Shown: piece by piece, positions 1-10,528 of the stretch
How the letters are laid out: each line of letters starts with the position of its first letter
Position numbering within the stretch: position 1 is the first letter of the stretch
Origin: Acarospora socialis
Taxonomy: Eukaryota > Ascomycota > Lecanoromycetes > Acarosporales > Acarosporaceae
Reading direction: 5' to 3'
DNA length: 64,000 bases
Assembly (NCBI GenBank): GCA_025617375.2
Contig: JAMYGW020000001.1
Location: forward strand, 3,472,001-3,536,000
The notes under the pieces: generated by a model
What the model saw: the letters and a program-made list of their open reading frames with translations, nothing else
Databases searched by the model: none
Told to the model about the DNA's origin: nothing
Program-made: the position numbers and the translations under genes

Positions 1-1300
1 GTGAGAACACTTCAATATTTTGAAAAAAAAAATCAATATTAACTCAGAAGAATGAAGACATCAAATTTATAAATTACAACATTGTTTAAAAATCTTCATT
101 CTCAATTTCATCATTATCACTATTAAGTTCAGCAGCAAGACAGTAAATCTTTTGTGAAGCACAGCAGTTCATTTGATTCAGAGTTTTCTGAAGATGCATA
201 ACTTTCAAAAATAAAGTGATAAGCTCAGCATGCTTAACTGTTAGTTCACTGTTTGCTTTATTTATTTTTTTTTTGAAGTAAAAAACAAGTTCTATTAAGA
301 GACTCTCATAATACACTGATACACAGATGATCATGACAAGTATATTTATTATATTTTGATTAAGATTTCATTACAAAACAATTAATGTTGCAACTGACAC
401 AATAGTCACAAGAAAACAAAATAGATACATCATCAATCTGAATTTTCTTTGTGATTCTTAGATGATTGAAATTTATAGAAAGCATTGTTGCTGATGATAA
501 ATAATGTGAATACTCTCACTTATATAGATCTAAAGAATTAACATCTAAAAGAAGAAGAATGATATTATAATTATACTTAAAGAGATAAAATACAGACTGA
601 TTTATACACAGAAAGAATGTTTAACAGATTGTCTGTTAAGACAGAAGTTATGTGACATCTTAACATATTTGATGATGAATTTGATGAGCAAACTTAATGA
701 GTTGCATGAATGAATCAGCTTGATGAGCAGACTCAGTATATAGTCACAATTATTTTTCTTATGAAAAGAATTGTGTTCAACTTAAGTAACAATCTAAGAA
801 TTAAAGATCAGAATCATTTCAGATCAGCTTTTATATTCATAAGCACAAACTCTTAGTTCTTATATGAGAGAAATCTTCTGTGAGAATGTTACAACTCAGT
901 TTTTTATATTATGAAGACAATAACAATGATATGTTATTCATTTTTCACTCATTTTGCAAAAAGTTCAAACAAAGAATCAAACATTGTCAATGTGTGATCA
1001 GTAAATTTTAAAATCAAAAAAGAAAAGAAGAACTGCATTCTTCAGAAAGAACAGATAACAATATATGTTGATGATAATGACAGAGAACTTAAATAGATCT
1101 GTAACAGACATAATGACAGTGAGAAGTTGACAGTAAATGTGAATGATGACAATGAAGAGAAATCACATCAAGAATGTGAACAACAGTGAGGTTGAGTTCT
1201 AGATGCATCAATTAGTATAGTAAACAAATCAATTGGGTGCTTACTCAGCTTATTAAGCTGTAAGTAAAATATTATAGTGGGTATGCAGAATAGAAAAACC
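1..1300. repeat. AT-rich, CC/GG/CG-free block (probable RIP-type mutated repeat)
   Basis: The block is strongly AT-rich and has no credible coding frame. Reading every line, I find no CG dinucleotide before position 1318, no GG before about 1190 and no CC before about 1298, while CA, CT, TG and GC remain common. C is therefore kept only before A or T on both strands. This suggests a C-to-T hypermutated repeat, as left by repeat-induced point mutation in ascomycetes, although classical RIP mainly depletes CpA. The original element can no longer be recognised. It ends abruptly at normal-composition DNA next to the PAQR gene. Confidence 0.75.
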
Positions 1301-1319
1301 CAAGTCATTGACAGAAGCG

Positions 1320-2362
1320 ATGGCTACCCGTCAACGCAGACCTGCCGATTCCAATGGATCCCTCGTGGAGCAAGTTGAAGATGCTGCCAAGACTACGGGA
1401 AACGAAGTGAAGCATCTCTTGACGGTCCTCTGGGATGACCTGCAGCCCTGGCAGCAAGACAACCATTACATCCACAGTGGCTACCGACCAGCTTCCAGTT
1501 CTTACTCAAAGTCCCTCGCGAGTCTTGGCTATCTACACAACGAGTCTGTCAACATCTACACCCACCTGCTTGGCGCTATTGCATTCACTCTTTCCGGTAT
1601 ATTGCTCTGTCAAGCTATGGAATCACGATATGCATCGGCGTCGAGAGCCGATGTACTAGCTTTTGGGTGCTTCTTCCTAGGCGCAGCTCTTTGCCTGGGC
1701 ATGAGCGCAACATACCACACCATATCGAATCATTCGCCCAGGGTCAATGCCATCGGAAATAAATTAGACTATGTTGGCATTGTGTTTTTGATCACGGGGA
1801 GCTTCGTGCCGTGCATTTACTATGGTTTTTACTGCGAACCTGGGCTGCAGAAGATCTACTGGACTATGGTAAGTCAGCAAAATCTCCATTGGAGTTTCTC
1901 CTTGCCGCTAATGGACTGAGATAGATCTCGAGTATTGGCCTAGGATGTGCGATTGTCTCCATAGTTCCAAAATTCAGAACACCACAATGGCGACCATTCC
2001 GCGCCACTATGTTTGTCTTGATGGGGTTATCAGCAGTCTTCCCAGTCGTACATGGCGTAAGGCTCTATGGAATCCCTCAAATGAGAGCTCAGATGGGACT
2101 CTCCTGGGTAGTCCTACAAGGCTTTCTATACATCTTGGGAGCCTCACTCTACGCCGTGAGTGCCCTGGTTTTCAGTTATGCCATGTCACCAATCTGACTC
2201 CTGAATCAGGCGCGTTTTCCCGAAAGGATGAAGCCAGGATCCTTTGACATTTGGGGAAGCTCGCATCAAATCTTTCATGTTCTCGTGCTGTTGGCCGCCG
2301 CTACGCACTTGAGTGGTTTACTGAAAGCATTTGATTATAATCACGCTTCACCAAGATGTTAG
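1320..2362 (+). CDS. PAQR / haemolysin-III family membrane receptor (Izh-like)
   Basis: Three exons (1320-1868, 1925-2155, 2210-2362), joined in phase 0 by 56- and 54-base GT-AG introns, give about 310 residues. The family is PAQR (adiponectin receptor/Izh), seven-pass membrane proteins linked to zinc and sterol homeostasis in yeast. Visible hallmarks are the HNESVNIYTH segment near residue 75, a central SATYHTISNHS followed by KLDYVGI, and SSHQIFHVLVLLAAATH near the C-terminus; the histidines are the conserved metal ligands. I chose the first ATG at 1320; the four codons before it open on TTG. Its promoter must lie largely in the AT-rich block just upstream. No frame damage is seen. Confidence 0.9.
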
Positions 2363-2623
2363 CATGTACAAGAGAACAACAGATACCGTGCAGTTGGAAG
2401 CAAGTCTAAGATCACGAGTCGATGCATAGCTTGCTGGGATTATTTAGAAACGAACCTCGGCACATTCGAGTCCGGGGTAAGCTCGGCGACCGCCCCACCT
2501 CAACATGATAGTGATGAGCTTCAACATCGAAATATTTCCTGGCTTACGAACTGCAAACCATCAATATCAGTTATTATCGCTCGAAATAACACCGCTCCGA
2601 TCTAATTGTTTAAGATCTCCAAC

Positions 2624-3872
2624 ATGGCCGAGAAACGTGCAGCCCAAATCGCCGGACACCTAAACTATCCTAAGGGCATGCTCGCTGGGCAGGTCGCCAT
2701 AATAACCGGCTCAGGGCAAGGCATCGGCGCCGAAGCAGCCCGACTGTTCGCCAATGAAGGAGCAAAAGTAGTGGTGCAAGACATCGACGCTCGTGAGTAG
2801 CCCACCTACACCTAGTATCGTCCTATCGAGCAATGTCCACTAACAACCATCCTCCACACGCAGAGAAAGCAGAAGCAGTAGCCAAAGCGATCAATGAATC
2901 CGGTGGCAGCGCGATCGCCATACCCGGCGACATGCTGGACAGCGCCTACATCGACACGCTGGTGAAGAAGGCGGCGGAGTTCGGCAACGGCAAGATCCAC
3001 ATCATCGTCAACAATGCGGGCTTCACGTGGGACGGCGTCATCCACAAGGTACGATGGCACAAGCACCCCGATCACCCCGATCACCATCAGAACTTCGCAA
3101 GTGACATAGCAACTGACGTAGGTACGGGAGTGTAGATGACAGACAAGCAATGGGACACGATCCTCGCCCTGCACAACACCGCCCCCTTCAAGCTCGTCCG
3201 CGCCGCGGCGCCCTACTTCCGTGTCAAGGACGGCGAGCCCAGGAACATCATCAACATCAGCAGCACGAGCGGGATCAATGGGAATGCGTAACGTCCCCTT
3301 TCTCCTCATCTATAGTCCTCCCCGCATCCGATCTCCGAAAGAAAAGCATAGAAGTTGACACCCGACGTGTGACCGCAGCGGCCAAGCCAACTACGGTCTC
3401 GCCAAAGCAGGCGTCGTCGGCCTGACGAAAGTCATCGCTAAGGTCCGTCCTTACCATTCCCCTCCCCTCCACCCATTTATCCACCGTACTGACTAATAAA
3501 CAGGAATGGGGTCCCCAATTTGGCGTCCGCGCAAACACGTACCTCCCCTTCCCCCTTCCCCCCTTTTCCTCCCACCTCTTCCCCGCTAACGCACCCCCCA
3601 GAATTGCATTCGGCCACATCCTCACGCGTCTCACCGCCGCCAAAGAAGCCGGCGCCTTCATCACAACACCCGACGGCAGCAAAGTGGCGCTGGGGATCCC
3701 GCAGGCGCAGAAAGACGCGCGCGCCGGAGCCGGCGATCCGAACGCTGATATACCGTTGCGACGGCCCGGCACAGCGACGGAGGCGGCGGCGAGTATCCTG
3801 GCGGTGGCGAGCCCTCTGTTTAGTTATGTGGATGGGCAGACGATTATGGTGACTGGGGGAAGGAATATGTGA
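2624..3872 (+). CDS. short-chain dehydrogenase/reductase (FabG-like SDR)
   Basis: Six exons (2624-2792, 2864-3048, 3136-3287, 3379-3442, 3504-3538, 3602-3872) give about 291 residues with every junction in frame. The classical SDR signature is complete: a TGSGQGIG cofactor loop near residue 30, a NNAG motif in exon 2, an ISSTSG serine segment in exon 3 and the YGLAK catalytic Tyr/Lys in exon 4. The C-terminus VDGQTIMVTGG is typical of 3-oxoacyl-ACP-reductase-like SDRs. The protein would oxidise or reduce a hydroxy/keto substrate with NAD(P)(H); the substrate cannot be told. The start is the ATG at 2624, since upstream in-frame codons open only on TTG. The five introns include one with a long C-run (3539-3601). 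Confidence 0.88.
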
Positions 3873-4821
3873 GGATATTTTTGCAGGTTGGGGAGGGGAA
3901 GGGAGGGGAGAGGAGGAGCAGTGGGAGGGTGAGGTGGGCGAGCACGGCGGCAGGAGAGCGGTTTATGTGGGGAAATATATATGTATTATATACACTCCGA
4001 ACTTCGGATTGGTGACTGCCGTTTGCGTTCTGGAAAGGGAGCAGCAGGTGCGAGCCTAATATTGGTTCCCTTAGCCTTTGGCTTGAGCTGCCCTCGTCGT
4101 TTTCCAAGAACTTAAGGTCGAGGCCACATGTCACTTTTCGTGACACACAAGATCTCAATGTGCCCCATTATCACACAAACTTATACACAATGCTTCTACA
4201 CAAATATCAGATTTAAGGAGCTATTAATCTAACAATCAGGTTTGCTAGACTCATTACTAGTTTCTAAATGTGATTGCAGTTGAGTTTGGTGTTGTGGGAG
4301 TGTTTTGACGCATGCTCCTTGTTTGTATGTGCCATATTTTGTGACATGTGGCCTCGGGTATTCCTCACCCAGTGGCGGACGAGTATCTTGACCAAGGGCG
4401 ATACTACGCTTTGAGGTCAAGAACAATTTACATCATATACCGCATGCCTGTCTATCATCGATGTCTCCGGTGACTCGAGTAAAACCAGCGGAAAACCGCT
4501 CTGCGAACGTGTCTACAAATCCACGGTGATGTGTCTACCGTTATCGATCTGCCGATGCTAAGAGAAATATATAATCGGAAGTGGATGAGGCGTCAGGTAA
4601 AAGCATAAGGGCGAAGACAATTCTCCATCTCTTGTGCCCACTCTGTACAATGGCATTTGCTGCCCATTGAGCGTTCTAGTGCGTACTATATATATTCAGT
4701 ATTATCTCAGCATTGATGTCTTGGCACTGTCTTTAAACTTGATGTATTATAGTAATGTATTTGTTGGGATAAAGCGCGTACTGCGAGAAAGGGCGAATCA
4801 AGCTTACATAGGGATATCCGA
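3873..4821. other. intergenic, no gene seen
   Basis: About 950 bases between the SDR and SET genes. The first 100 bases are purine-rich 3' flank of the SDR gene. The remainder has only short open frames without family resemblance, and no repeat or RNA gene was recognised. It should contain the promoter of the SET-domain gene. Confidence 0.6.
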
Positions 4822-6822
4822 ATGATACAGCATTTACCTAGCCTTCACAAAATGGCTTCTCAAAACCAGGAAAACACCATCTTCCTAACAGAGCAAGAGG
4901 TGGAGCGCATTCGAAACATGGCCAAAGAAACATCGAAGAAATGTTCCAAACTTGTCGGCCATGCACGAGAAACAAGGGACCCCCAAACCGCCATCAGCCA
5001 AGCGATTAGTGCATCTCTCATGGCAGATATCAACATGATGCAGACAAAAGGCCAGGGAAGTGCACTGCCGGCCCTTGCTATAGGGCAGCCGTATCCACCA
5101 TGCACCCTTTCGCTCCAAGACCTACAGCCCATGAAACTTACCCAGCTCCAAATGGATACTCATCATCGTGGCCGCCGGCTCACAGTCAAGTGTGCAAGCC
5201 CAGTTGTCACGCTCACAACCAAGTCATGGACCATGGTGAAGGATGAAGAAGAAGATGATACAGAGCGATTAGAGGTGTGCCTACACAAGTCAAGACATGG
5301 CGAGGACATCCTAGAATCAGCGTCTCTTTTCATCATCAAGGAGCCTTACTTCACTCTCACCGAGCAGGGCGAAGCTACCCTTCGCATTGACCATCCTTCA
5401 GATCTAATTGTCTGCAGGGATGCCATCACCAACAAGAGTCTGATTTCAGCCAGTGATGCAGACACAGCAGCGGCAGAGAAGCTCGCTAGACTGTGCAAAG
5501 ATCAGGGCAATGCCGCGCTCAGGCAACACAATTTACCACTAGCTCACACAAAATATACTGAGGGTCTGAAGGTCGCCAGACAAGATGTTGTGTTGAACAC
5601 GAATCCCAACCTGGCACAAGACATCTCTCGTAATCGTGCTCACGTCAATCTCCTCCTGAATCAATTAGACGAAGCAACTTATGATGCAAAAGCTTCCCTT
5701 ACTGGCAGAGAAGATCAGCGATCCAAAGATCTCGACAGCAAGGCATACTTCCGTGCCGGTTGTGCTGCATACATTCTAGGCAAGTACCACGAGGCGAAGT
5801 TCTTCTTTGAGGAGCAAAAGAAGCTCACGCCGGGAGATAAAAACGCAAGTACCAACCTGCGAAAGATTGAGGTGCGCATCCGCGAGCAAGACACTGGAAC
5901 ATATAATTGGAAGAAGATCAGGGCCGGCCTCTCTCGAGCTTGTCCGCGGGTCGACGCCGCAAGTTTCATCAATAATACCAAGATCGGAGATAGCCCAGGG
6001 CGAGGACGCGGCATGTTCGCAACCCGTAATATACCTGTCTGGGAGATCGTCATGTGCGAAAAAGCTTTCTCTGTGGTTTGGGGTCATGAAAGCGAGGCTT
6101 TAACAGTGATGACATACGACGTGCGTGATGACAGAATTAGAGTGTCACCTGTGGGTTTAAGCAAATCAACTGTACAAAAGCTTCTCAGCAATACCTCCCA
6201 GATCAAAAGGGTAATGGATCTCTACGGCGATTATCAAGGCGATGGCAAGAACGTGTTCCGGACTGAAGATGGTCCAGTCGTCGATACCTTTCGAGTACAC
6301 GACATCGTATCTCGCAACGCCTTTGGCCCAGGCAGCCAGTATGGCGAAGAAGGTGCGAGAAACGCGAGCACCGGCCTCTGGATCTGGGCCGCTTACATCA
6401 ACCACTCTTGTATCGCCAACCTTAGGAAAGAATTCGTCGGCGACCTGATGGTGCTCCGCGCCACTCGACCCATCACCGCCGGCGAGGAGATCTTCATCAG
6501 CTACGACGAGGCGAGTGACTACGACGCAAGGAAGACGGCCTTGATGACCACCTGGGGTTTCGAATGCAACTGTGCGCTCTGCGCCGCGGAAAGGGTCGAC
6601 GATCCCGCCGTACGGAAGAAGCGACGGGAGCTGGCGTGTGAGGCGGATGCATTTGTGGAAAGGGAACATTGGGCAAACGCAAAGAGACTCACAATTGCGA
6701 AGGCGCAGCGTCTTGCGCGGGCTATCGATGATACGTACGATGATGAAAGATACAAGGATGTGCCTCGCGTGGCGGTACGCAGGATTCAGGAGTGGCTTAC
6801 CAAAGCGAAGCCGCGACGATAG
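4822..6822 (+). CDS. TPR and SET domain protein (SMYD-like putative lysine methyltransferase)
   Basis: A single uninterrupted frame of 666 residues. After an N-terminal region of about 210 residues comes a TPR-like helical region (about 215-350; e.g. LCKDQGNAALRQHNL and a second AYILGKYHEA unit). The SET domain runs from about 389 (GRGRGMFATRN) through INHSCIANL near 526 and GEEIFISYDE to the post-SET cysteine cluster CNCALC near 582. SET enzymes move methyl groups from S-adenosylmethionine to lysine. The layout resembles fungal SMYD relatives, but no MYND zinc finger is visible between the split SET parts. A second in-frame ATG at 4852 has a better context and may be the true start. Target protein unknown. 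Confidence 0.85.
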   Translation: MIQHLPSLHKMASQNQENTIFLTEQEVERIRNMAKETSKKCSKLVGHARETRDPQTAISQAISASLMADINMMQTKGQGSALPALAIGQPYPPCTLSLQDLQPMKLTQLQMDTHHRGRRLTVKCASPVVTLTTKSWTMVKDEEEDDTERLEVCLHKSRHGEDILESASLFIIKEPYFTLTEQGEATLRIDHPSDLIVCRDAITNKSLISASDADTAAAEKLARLCKDQGNAALRQHNLPLAHTKYTEGLKVARQDVVLNTNPNLAQDISRNRAHVNLLLNQLDEATYDAKASLTGREDQRSKDLDSKAYFRAGCAAYILGKYHEAKFFFEEQKKLTPGDKNASTNLRKIEVRIREQDTGTYNWKKIRAGLSRACPRVDAASFINNTKIGDSPGRGRGMFATRNIPVWEIVMCEKAFSVVWGHESEALTVMTYDVRDDRIRVSPVGLSKSTVQKLLSNTSQIKRVMDLYGDYQGDGKNVFRTEDGPVVDTFRVHDIVSRNAFGPGSQYGEEGARNASTGLWIWAAYINHSCIANLRKEFVGDLMVLRATRPITAGEEIFISYDEASDYDARKTALMTTWGFECNCALCAAERVDDPAVRKKRRELACEADAFVEREHWANAKRLTIAKAQRLARAIDDTYDDERYKDVPRVAVRRIQEWLTKAKPRR

Positions 6823-7148
6823 CTTCAACCATCATCGACATCTTCGCCATACTCTTTGCAAGCCTACCTCGCCGATAAACGAGTTTATATCTTGCAAAGA
6901 TGATAAGCTGCTCAACAAGTACTCTGGAATGACGCGGGACAGAAAGCAAGGCTTCAAGTGCAACGTCGTCTATCGGCCATGATCGGTTTTGCCTTGTATG
7001 TGCCCTGCCACTTCAGAAACACGTTTGAACTTTTCACTGCCGTCAACTTTCCTTCGTACTGTCTTACATTACCCGCTCGATCGTCTACTGCAAAGCACTC
7101 GAGTGTAAACCTGTCATTTTGTCGTCAGTCAACTGCTCGACGTTCCCG

Positions 7149-8512
7149 ATGGTCTTGGCATATTATGCATCGCTGGAATCCTCGAGACAGTGTTGATTGT
7201 TTTCGTGAACCATTCTTCTTGGTTCTTACAGGCCTCATCAATGAGCCTTTGCGTGTCAAATTGCGATGGCGACTTTGTCAAGTCAGCATGTGAGTGGGCG
7301 CCTATATCCGGAATGTCTCGAGTGCCCATATACCTGTAAGGACACGAAACTCCGGTTGAAGCCATAGGTTATCGACTGTGACGGTTGACGATCTGGTTTA
7401 AGAGGTGCATTGCTAATTCTTCCCAGATCCCAGCGTCACAGCCGCTGACGGTTACGGCTCCTTCTAAATTACTAGAGAAGCTTTGCCCATTGAGCGGCCG
7501 AGGATTTGCTCTCTGGCTGAGGGTCGAGCATCATAGAAGTCTCAGGCTCTCCGTTAACAATTATTACTTCGAGGCCGATCTTGGTGGGAAGACTCAGGAT
7601 GAGGTTGAAGCAGCTAAGGCAGCTCTGTGTGCCCTACTTTCCAATCAGGCGGCGTTCAAAGTGGATTGGTCGAAGAAAAAGGTACTTATCATGCCACGGA
7701 GTGCTGGACAATGGCTCTGCCACAAAGGTTTCCCAAGCGATGAAGAGTACCCACGGCTCAGCTTCCGACACATGGCTTTGGTCGATGGTCTAAGCTAGTG
7801 CCCTGGCCGGTTGGCGTGATTTTCTCTCAACGCTACGGGCCGAGCCCAATCGGACTGAACGCTTCGGTAGGACGGAGATATTGGATACATACTCGAAGGT
7901 TGGCTCGCTTTAGAATCGGTGTTTGCAGACGTGCGAAAGGCCCTCGTGATCGGATATCTACACAAGGCTGGAACGACTACAGTATCTATTGTTGGTCGTT
8001 TTGCAGTGGTGATTGGCGAAGCGGGTCGAAACACAAAGTAAGTGGCTTGAGAATTCCATGGGCTGCTGCCTTGGTGCCGATAAATCATGAGAAATTGCAG
8101 GAGAATACAGAGGTGGGCAGAAATTGTCTCTTCTGACCGAACCTCGGGAGGGACACAAGCTGCATTGCTTTCGCCCTACGTGGGTATTCCAAAGCATACA
8201 TCACTTCTGAGGCCATAGCATAGATTAACAATCTCAGGAGAAGATATTTATTATGCTAAACTACCATCATGGAAAATTCAGGAGAATCACCAAGCTATTC
8301 ATTCGCTCCATTTCTCAAGACAGGACGAACGTCGTCATGTGCTTTTACTTGAAGAAAAAGGGACACACTGCCCGAATGTCATCGCTGCTATTGTTTCTTT
8401 CATCCACTCGTTTCCCGATCATCCTCTGTTTCAAGATGTGTTCGTCACTTATTGCATTATCCCTTTTAGCAGAGGCTTCGTCAACATTGGCCGGCGCAAT
8501 CTTGTCTTTTAA
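7149..8512 (+). CDS. unrecognised multi-exon gene (tentative model)
   Basis: No family is recognised. The part from 7427 on rests on five exons (7427-7681, 7762-7809, 7871-8037, 8101-8183, 8238-8512) whose splice sites join in frame and end at TAA 8512. They give about 275 residues with coding-like composition, including KALVIGYLHKAGTTTVSIVG and EDIYYAKLPSWKIQENHQ. Acceptors such as TTGCAG at 8100 and branch-like ATTAAC near 8224 support it. Three short upstream exons (7149-7191, 7232-7289, 7368-7383) also fit the frame and supply an ATG, but one is only 16 bases and one intron only 40, so the 5' end is doubtful. Donors GTTGAC and GTTGGC are weak. Alternatively this is a decayed gene. Confidence 0.33.
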
Positions 8513-9145
8513 TCAACCTCTCATTATCGAGAATCTCACCGACAAGGATATTCATCAAACTGCTCTGGCTTAGGGTGGCGATGTTGCCATCTGACATGGA
8601 GGAGATGAGAAAAATCGGTGGAAATCGTTGAAGCAAGCCTTCGAAAATTGCTCTTCGGGGCATAATACTTGGCCTCTCTGTCAACCTTTTCAAGTACCAT
8701 GACGACCTCATTGACAAACAGTTTGCAAGTGGTAATTTGTACGTCGACGGTGCATTCTTGCAAACCTTGCATGACTACCCACGCTGGAAGGATGAAGGCA
8801 TTCTTTTGAACTATGCACCACACTCTGGTGATAAGATCTATGCTACCTTCATGGAAGGCCATCATCGAGGGTCTGGAAATGTTTGCGGAAAGGCGCGGTT
8901 CGAGGCCAGAAGCCCGTTGTGAGAATTCTACAGGATTAGATAGAGTGCCTTGATGCTACTTGTACTTGACAATTTCAATATTCCATTACACAAAATGGTC
9001 TTTGCATTGAACACAACTCTTCCTTGCACTTACGCATGTTACAACCTCGGAGATTTGGCCCATCACGTTTCATGGCTGAGGAGGATAGTATGAAAATCCA
9101 TTGTGTATTTCATGTATGCGTGTAGGCTTTGCCTTGATAGCTACC
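8513..9145. other. intergenic with an orphan coding-like frame
   Basis: On the plus strand an open frame at 8632-8922 has protein-like composition (for example LFKYHDDLIDKQF and YVDGAFLQTLHDYPRW) but no start and no recognised family. It could be a remnant or a further exon of the preceding gene. The frame between 8510 and 8630 is broken by stops in all readings I tried. The rest is the 3' flank of the minus-strand beta-lactamase-fold gene. Confidence 0.3.
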
Positions 9146-10399
9146 CTAGGTGTGGTCTATTGTATTGAACTGAGTCCAGAAGTCTTTCTTCCAAGCATTT
9201 ACAAGCTTCGTAACCGTAGGGTTTCCGAAAGGAGATTGCTGAGTTGCAAAGAAACCTGCAACTCCCAACTCCCTGTTAGCCCACCACACAATATTAGAAG
9301 CTCCGCCCCACGCAAGCATGTCTTTTGGTTGGCTTATCTCGGGCACTGAATCTGTGCACAGCATACCGCCCAAGCCGTGGTTCACAGCATCCTCCGAAAG
9401 AGGTCCAGCAACGATCTCCCACGCAACCCGCAATCCAAAGAGCATTTGAATGCTCGGTGACTTCGGAACAAGCTGTGGAGTAAACATCTCAGAGATGGTT
9501 GCCGGCTTCAAGAGTTTCGGCGAACCGGAAATCAAGTCTGCAAGTACGGCAACGTAGTCTTTTGCCGTTGAAGACAAGCCACTGCCACCTTCCTGATCCT
9601 CGGGGTTGTCAAACGTCCAACTATCACAAGGCTCTAGTCGTCCATCGTTTGTTTGCACAGCGCCCTGCATCACCCTTGCATTGTACTCGGGATGCCTTGA
9701 GATGTTGAACCTTGGAAACGGACTCGAAAGTCCCAGCTTCTTCCATATATTCTCAACCATGTAGTCTTCCAATGACATCCCATGGTGCAGGCGGCTGACA
9801 ACGACACCTGCCCAATCCAGGCTGCATCCGTACAACCAACCAGTACCCGGCTCAAAGACCAACGGCATATTGTATCTTTCCGTGACGCGGTAAGAAGGCT
9901 TGTCCTGCTTTCGAGATTCTGCCCTAAGCGCCAACAGGGGGTGTGTAAATGGATAGCCTAATCCCGAAGTATGGGTAAGAAGGTGTCGGGCGGTGATTGC
10001 GGTTTTGCTCCGCTCAAACGTGAAGTCGGACCCAGATACTTCGGTCAAGATTTCCTTGCCGTCGAGCTCTGGAAGTATTTTGGTGAGTGGTTCGTCAAGA
10101 CGTATGAGTCCCCTTTCCACACATTGTAGCAATGCAATACTGGTGATGAGCTTCGTGGCGCTCGCAAGTTTGAGAACAGCATCTTCGCGGAGAGGTGAGG
10201 CGTCGGGCGAGAGTGAGTCATAGCCCGCAATCTTGCTGTACAATTCATTTCCTGAAGAGCTCAACGTTAGTATCGCGCAAGGAGAAAGACACACTAAAGG
10301 TGGCATACCATTTCTGTCCACGCATTTACATATGACTCCATGTACCTTTGCGTTTCCTTTCTCAGTATAGTCGGCAAGGAGAGCATCGAAATCGGACAT
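9146..10399 (-). CDS. serine beta-lactamase / transpeptidase-fold esterase (class C-like)
   Basis: Two exons (10399-10309 and 10251-9146) with a 57-base intron give about 398 residues. The Pfam beta-lactamase signature SxxK is present as SATK (KLASATKLITSIA), followed by ARHLLTHTSGLGY and a YGCSLDWAG segment in the place of the YxN/YSN motif; near the C-terminus is a GLGGMLC stretch. Fungal members such as LovD act as esterases or acyltransferases in secondary metabolism rather than on antibiotics, so a serine acyl-enzyme mechanism is expected but the substrate is unknown. No signal peptide is seen. I start at MSDFDALL because upstream in-frame codons run into the transposable element. The intron is in frame, so a read-through isoform would stay open. 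Confidence 0.85.
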   Translation of the reverse strand: MSDFDALLADYTEKGNAKVHGVICKCVDRNGMPPLVCLSPCAILTLSSSGNELYSKIAGYDSLSPDASPLREDAVLKLASATKLITSIALLQCVERGLIRLDEPLTKILPELDGKEILTEVSGSDFTFERSKTAITARHLLTHTSGLGYPFTHPLLALRAESRKQDKPSYRVTERYNMPLVFEPGTGWLYGCSLDWAGVVVSRLHHGMSLEDYMVENIWKKLGLSSPFPRFNISRHPEYNARVMQGAVQTNDGRLEPCDSWTFDNPEDQEGGSGLSSTAKDYVAVLADLISGSPKLLKPATISEMFTPQLVPKSPSIQMLFGLRVAWEIVAGPLSEDAVNHGLGGMLCTDSVPEISQPKDMLAWGGASNIVWWANRELGVAGFFATQQSPFGNPTVTKLVNAWKKDFWTQFNTIDHT

Positions 10400-10528
10400 T
10401 TTACACACTCTCGCAGGCTTTTCCGGGCTTTGGTGACGAGGAGAAGTGTGGGCTTGGTGGGGTTCGTTGAAGGTGCGTGTTGGTAAAGAGTATGGAATAC
10501 TAGGAGGTAAATCAGATTCTGATTCAAA

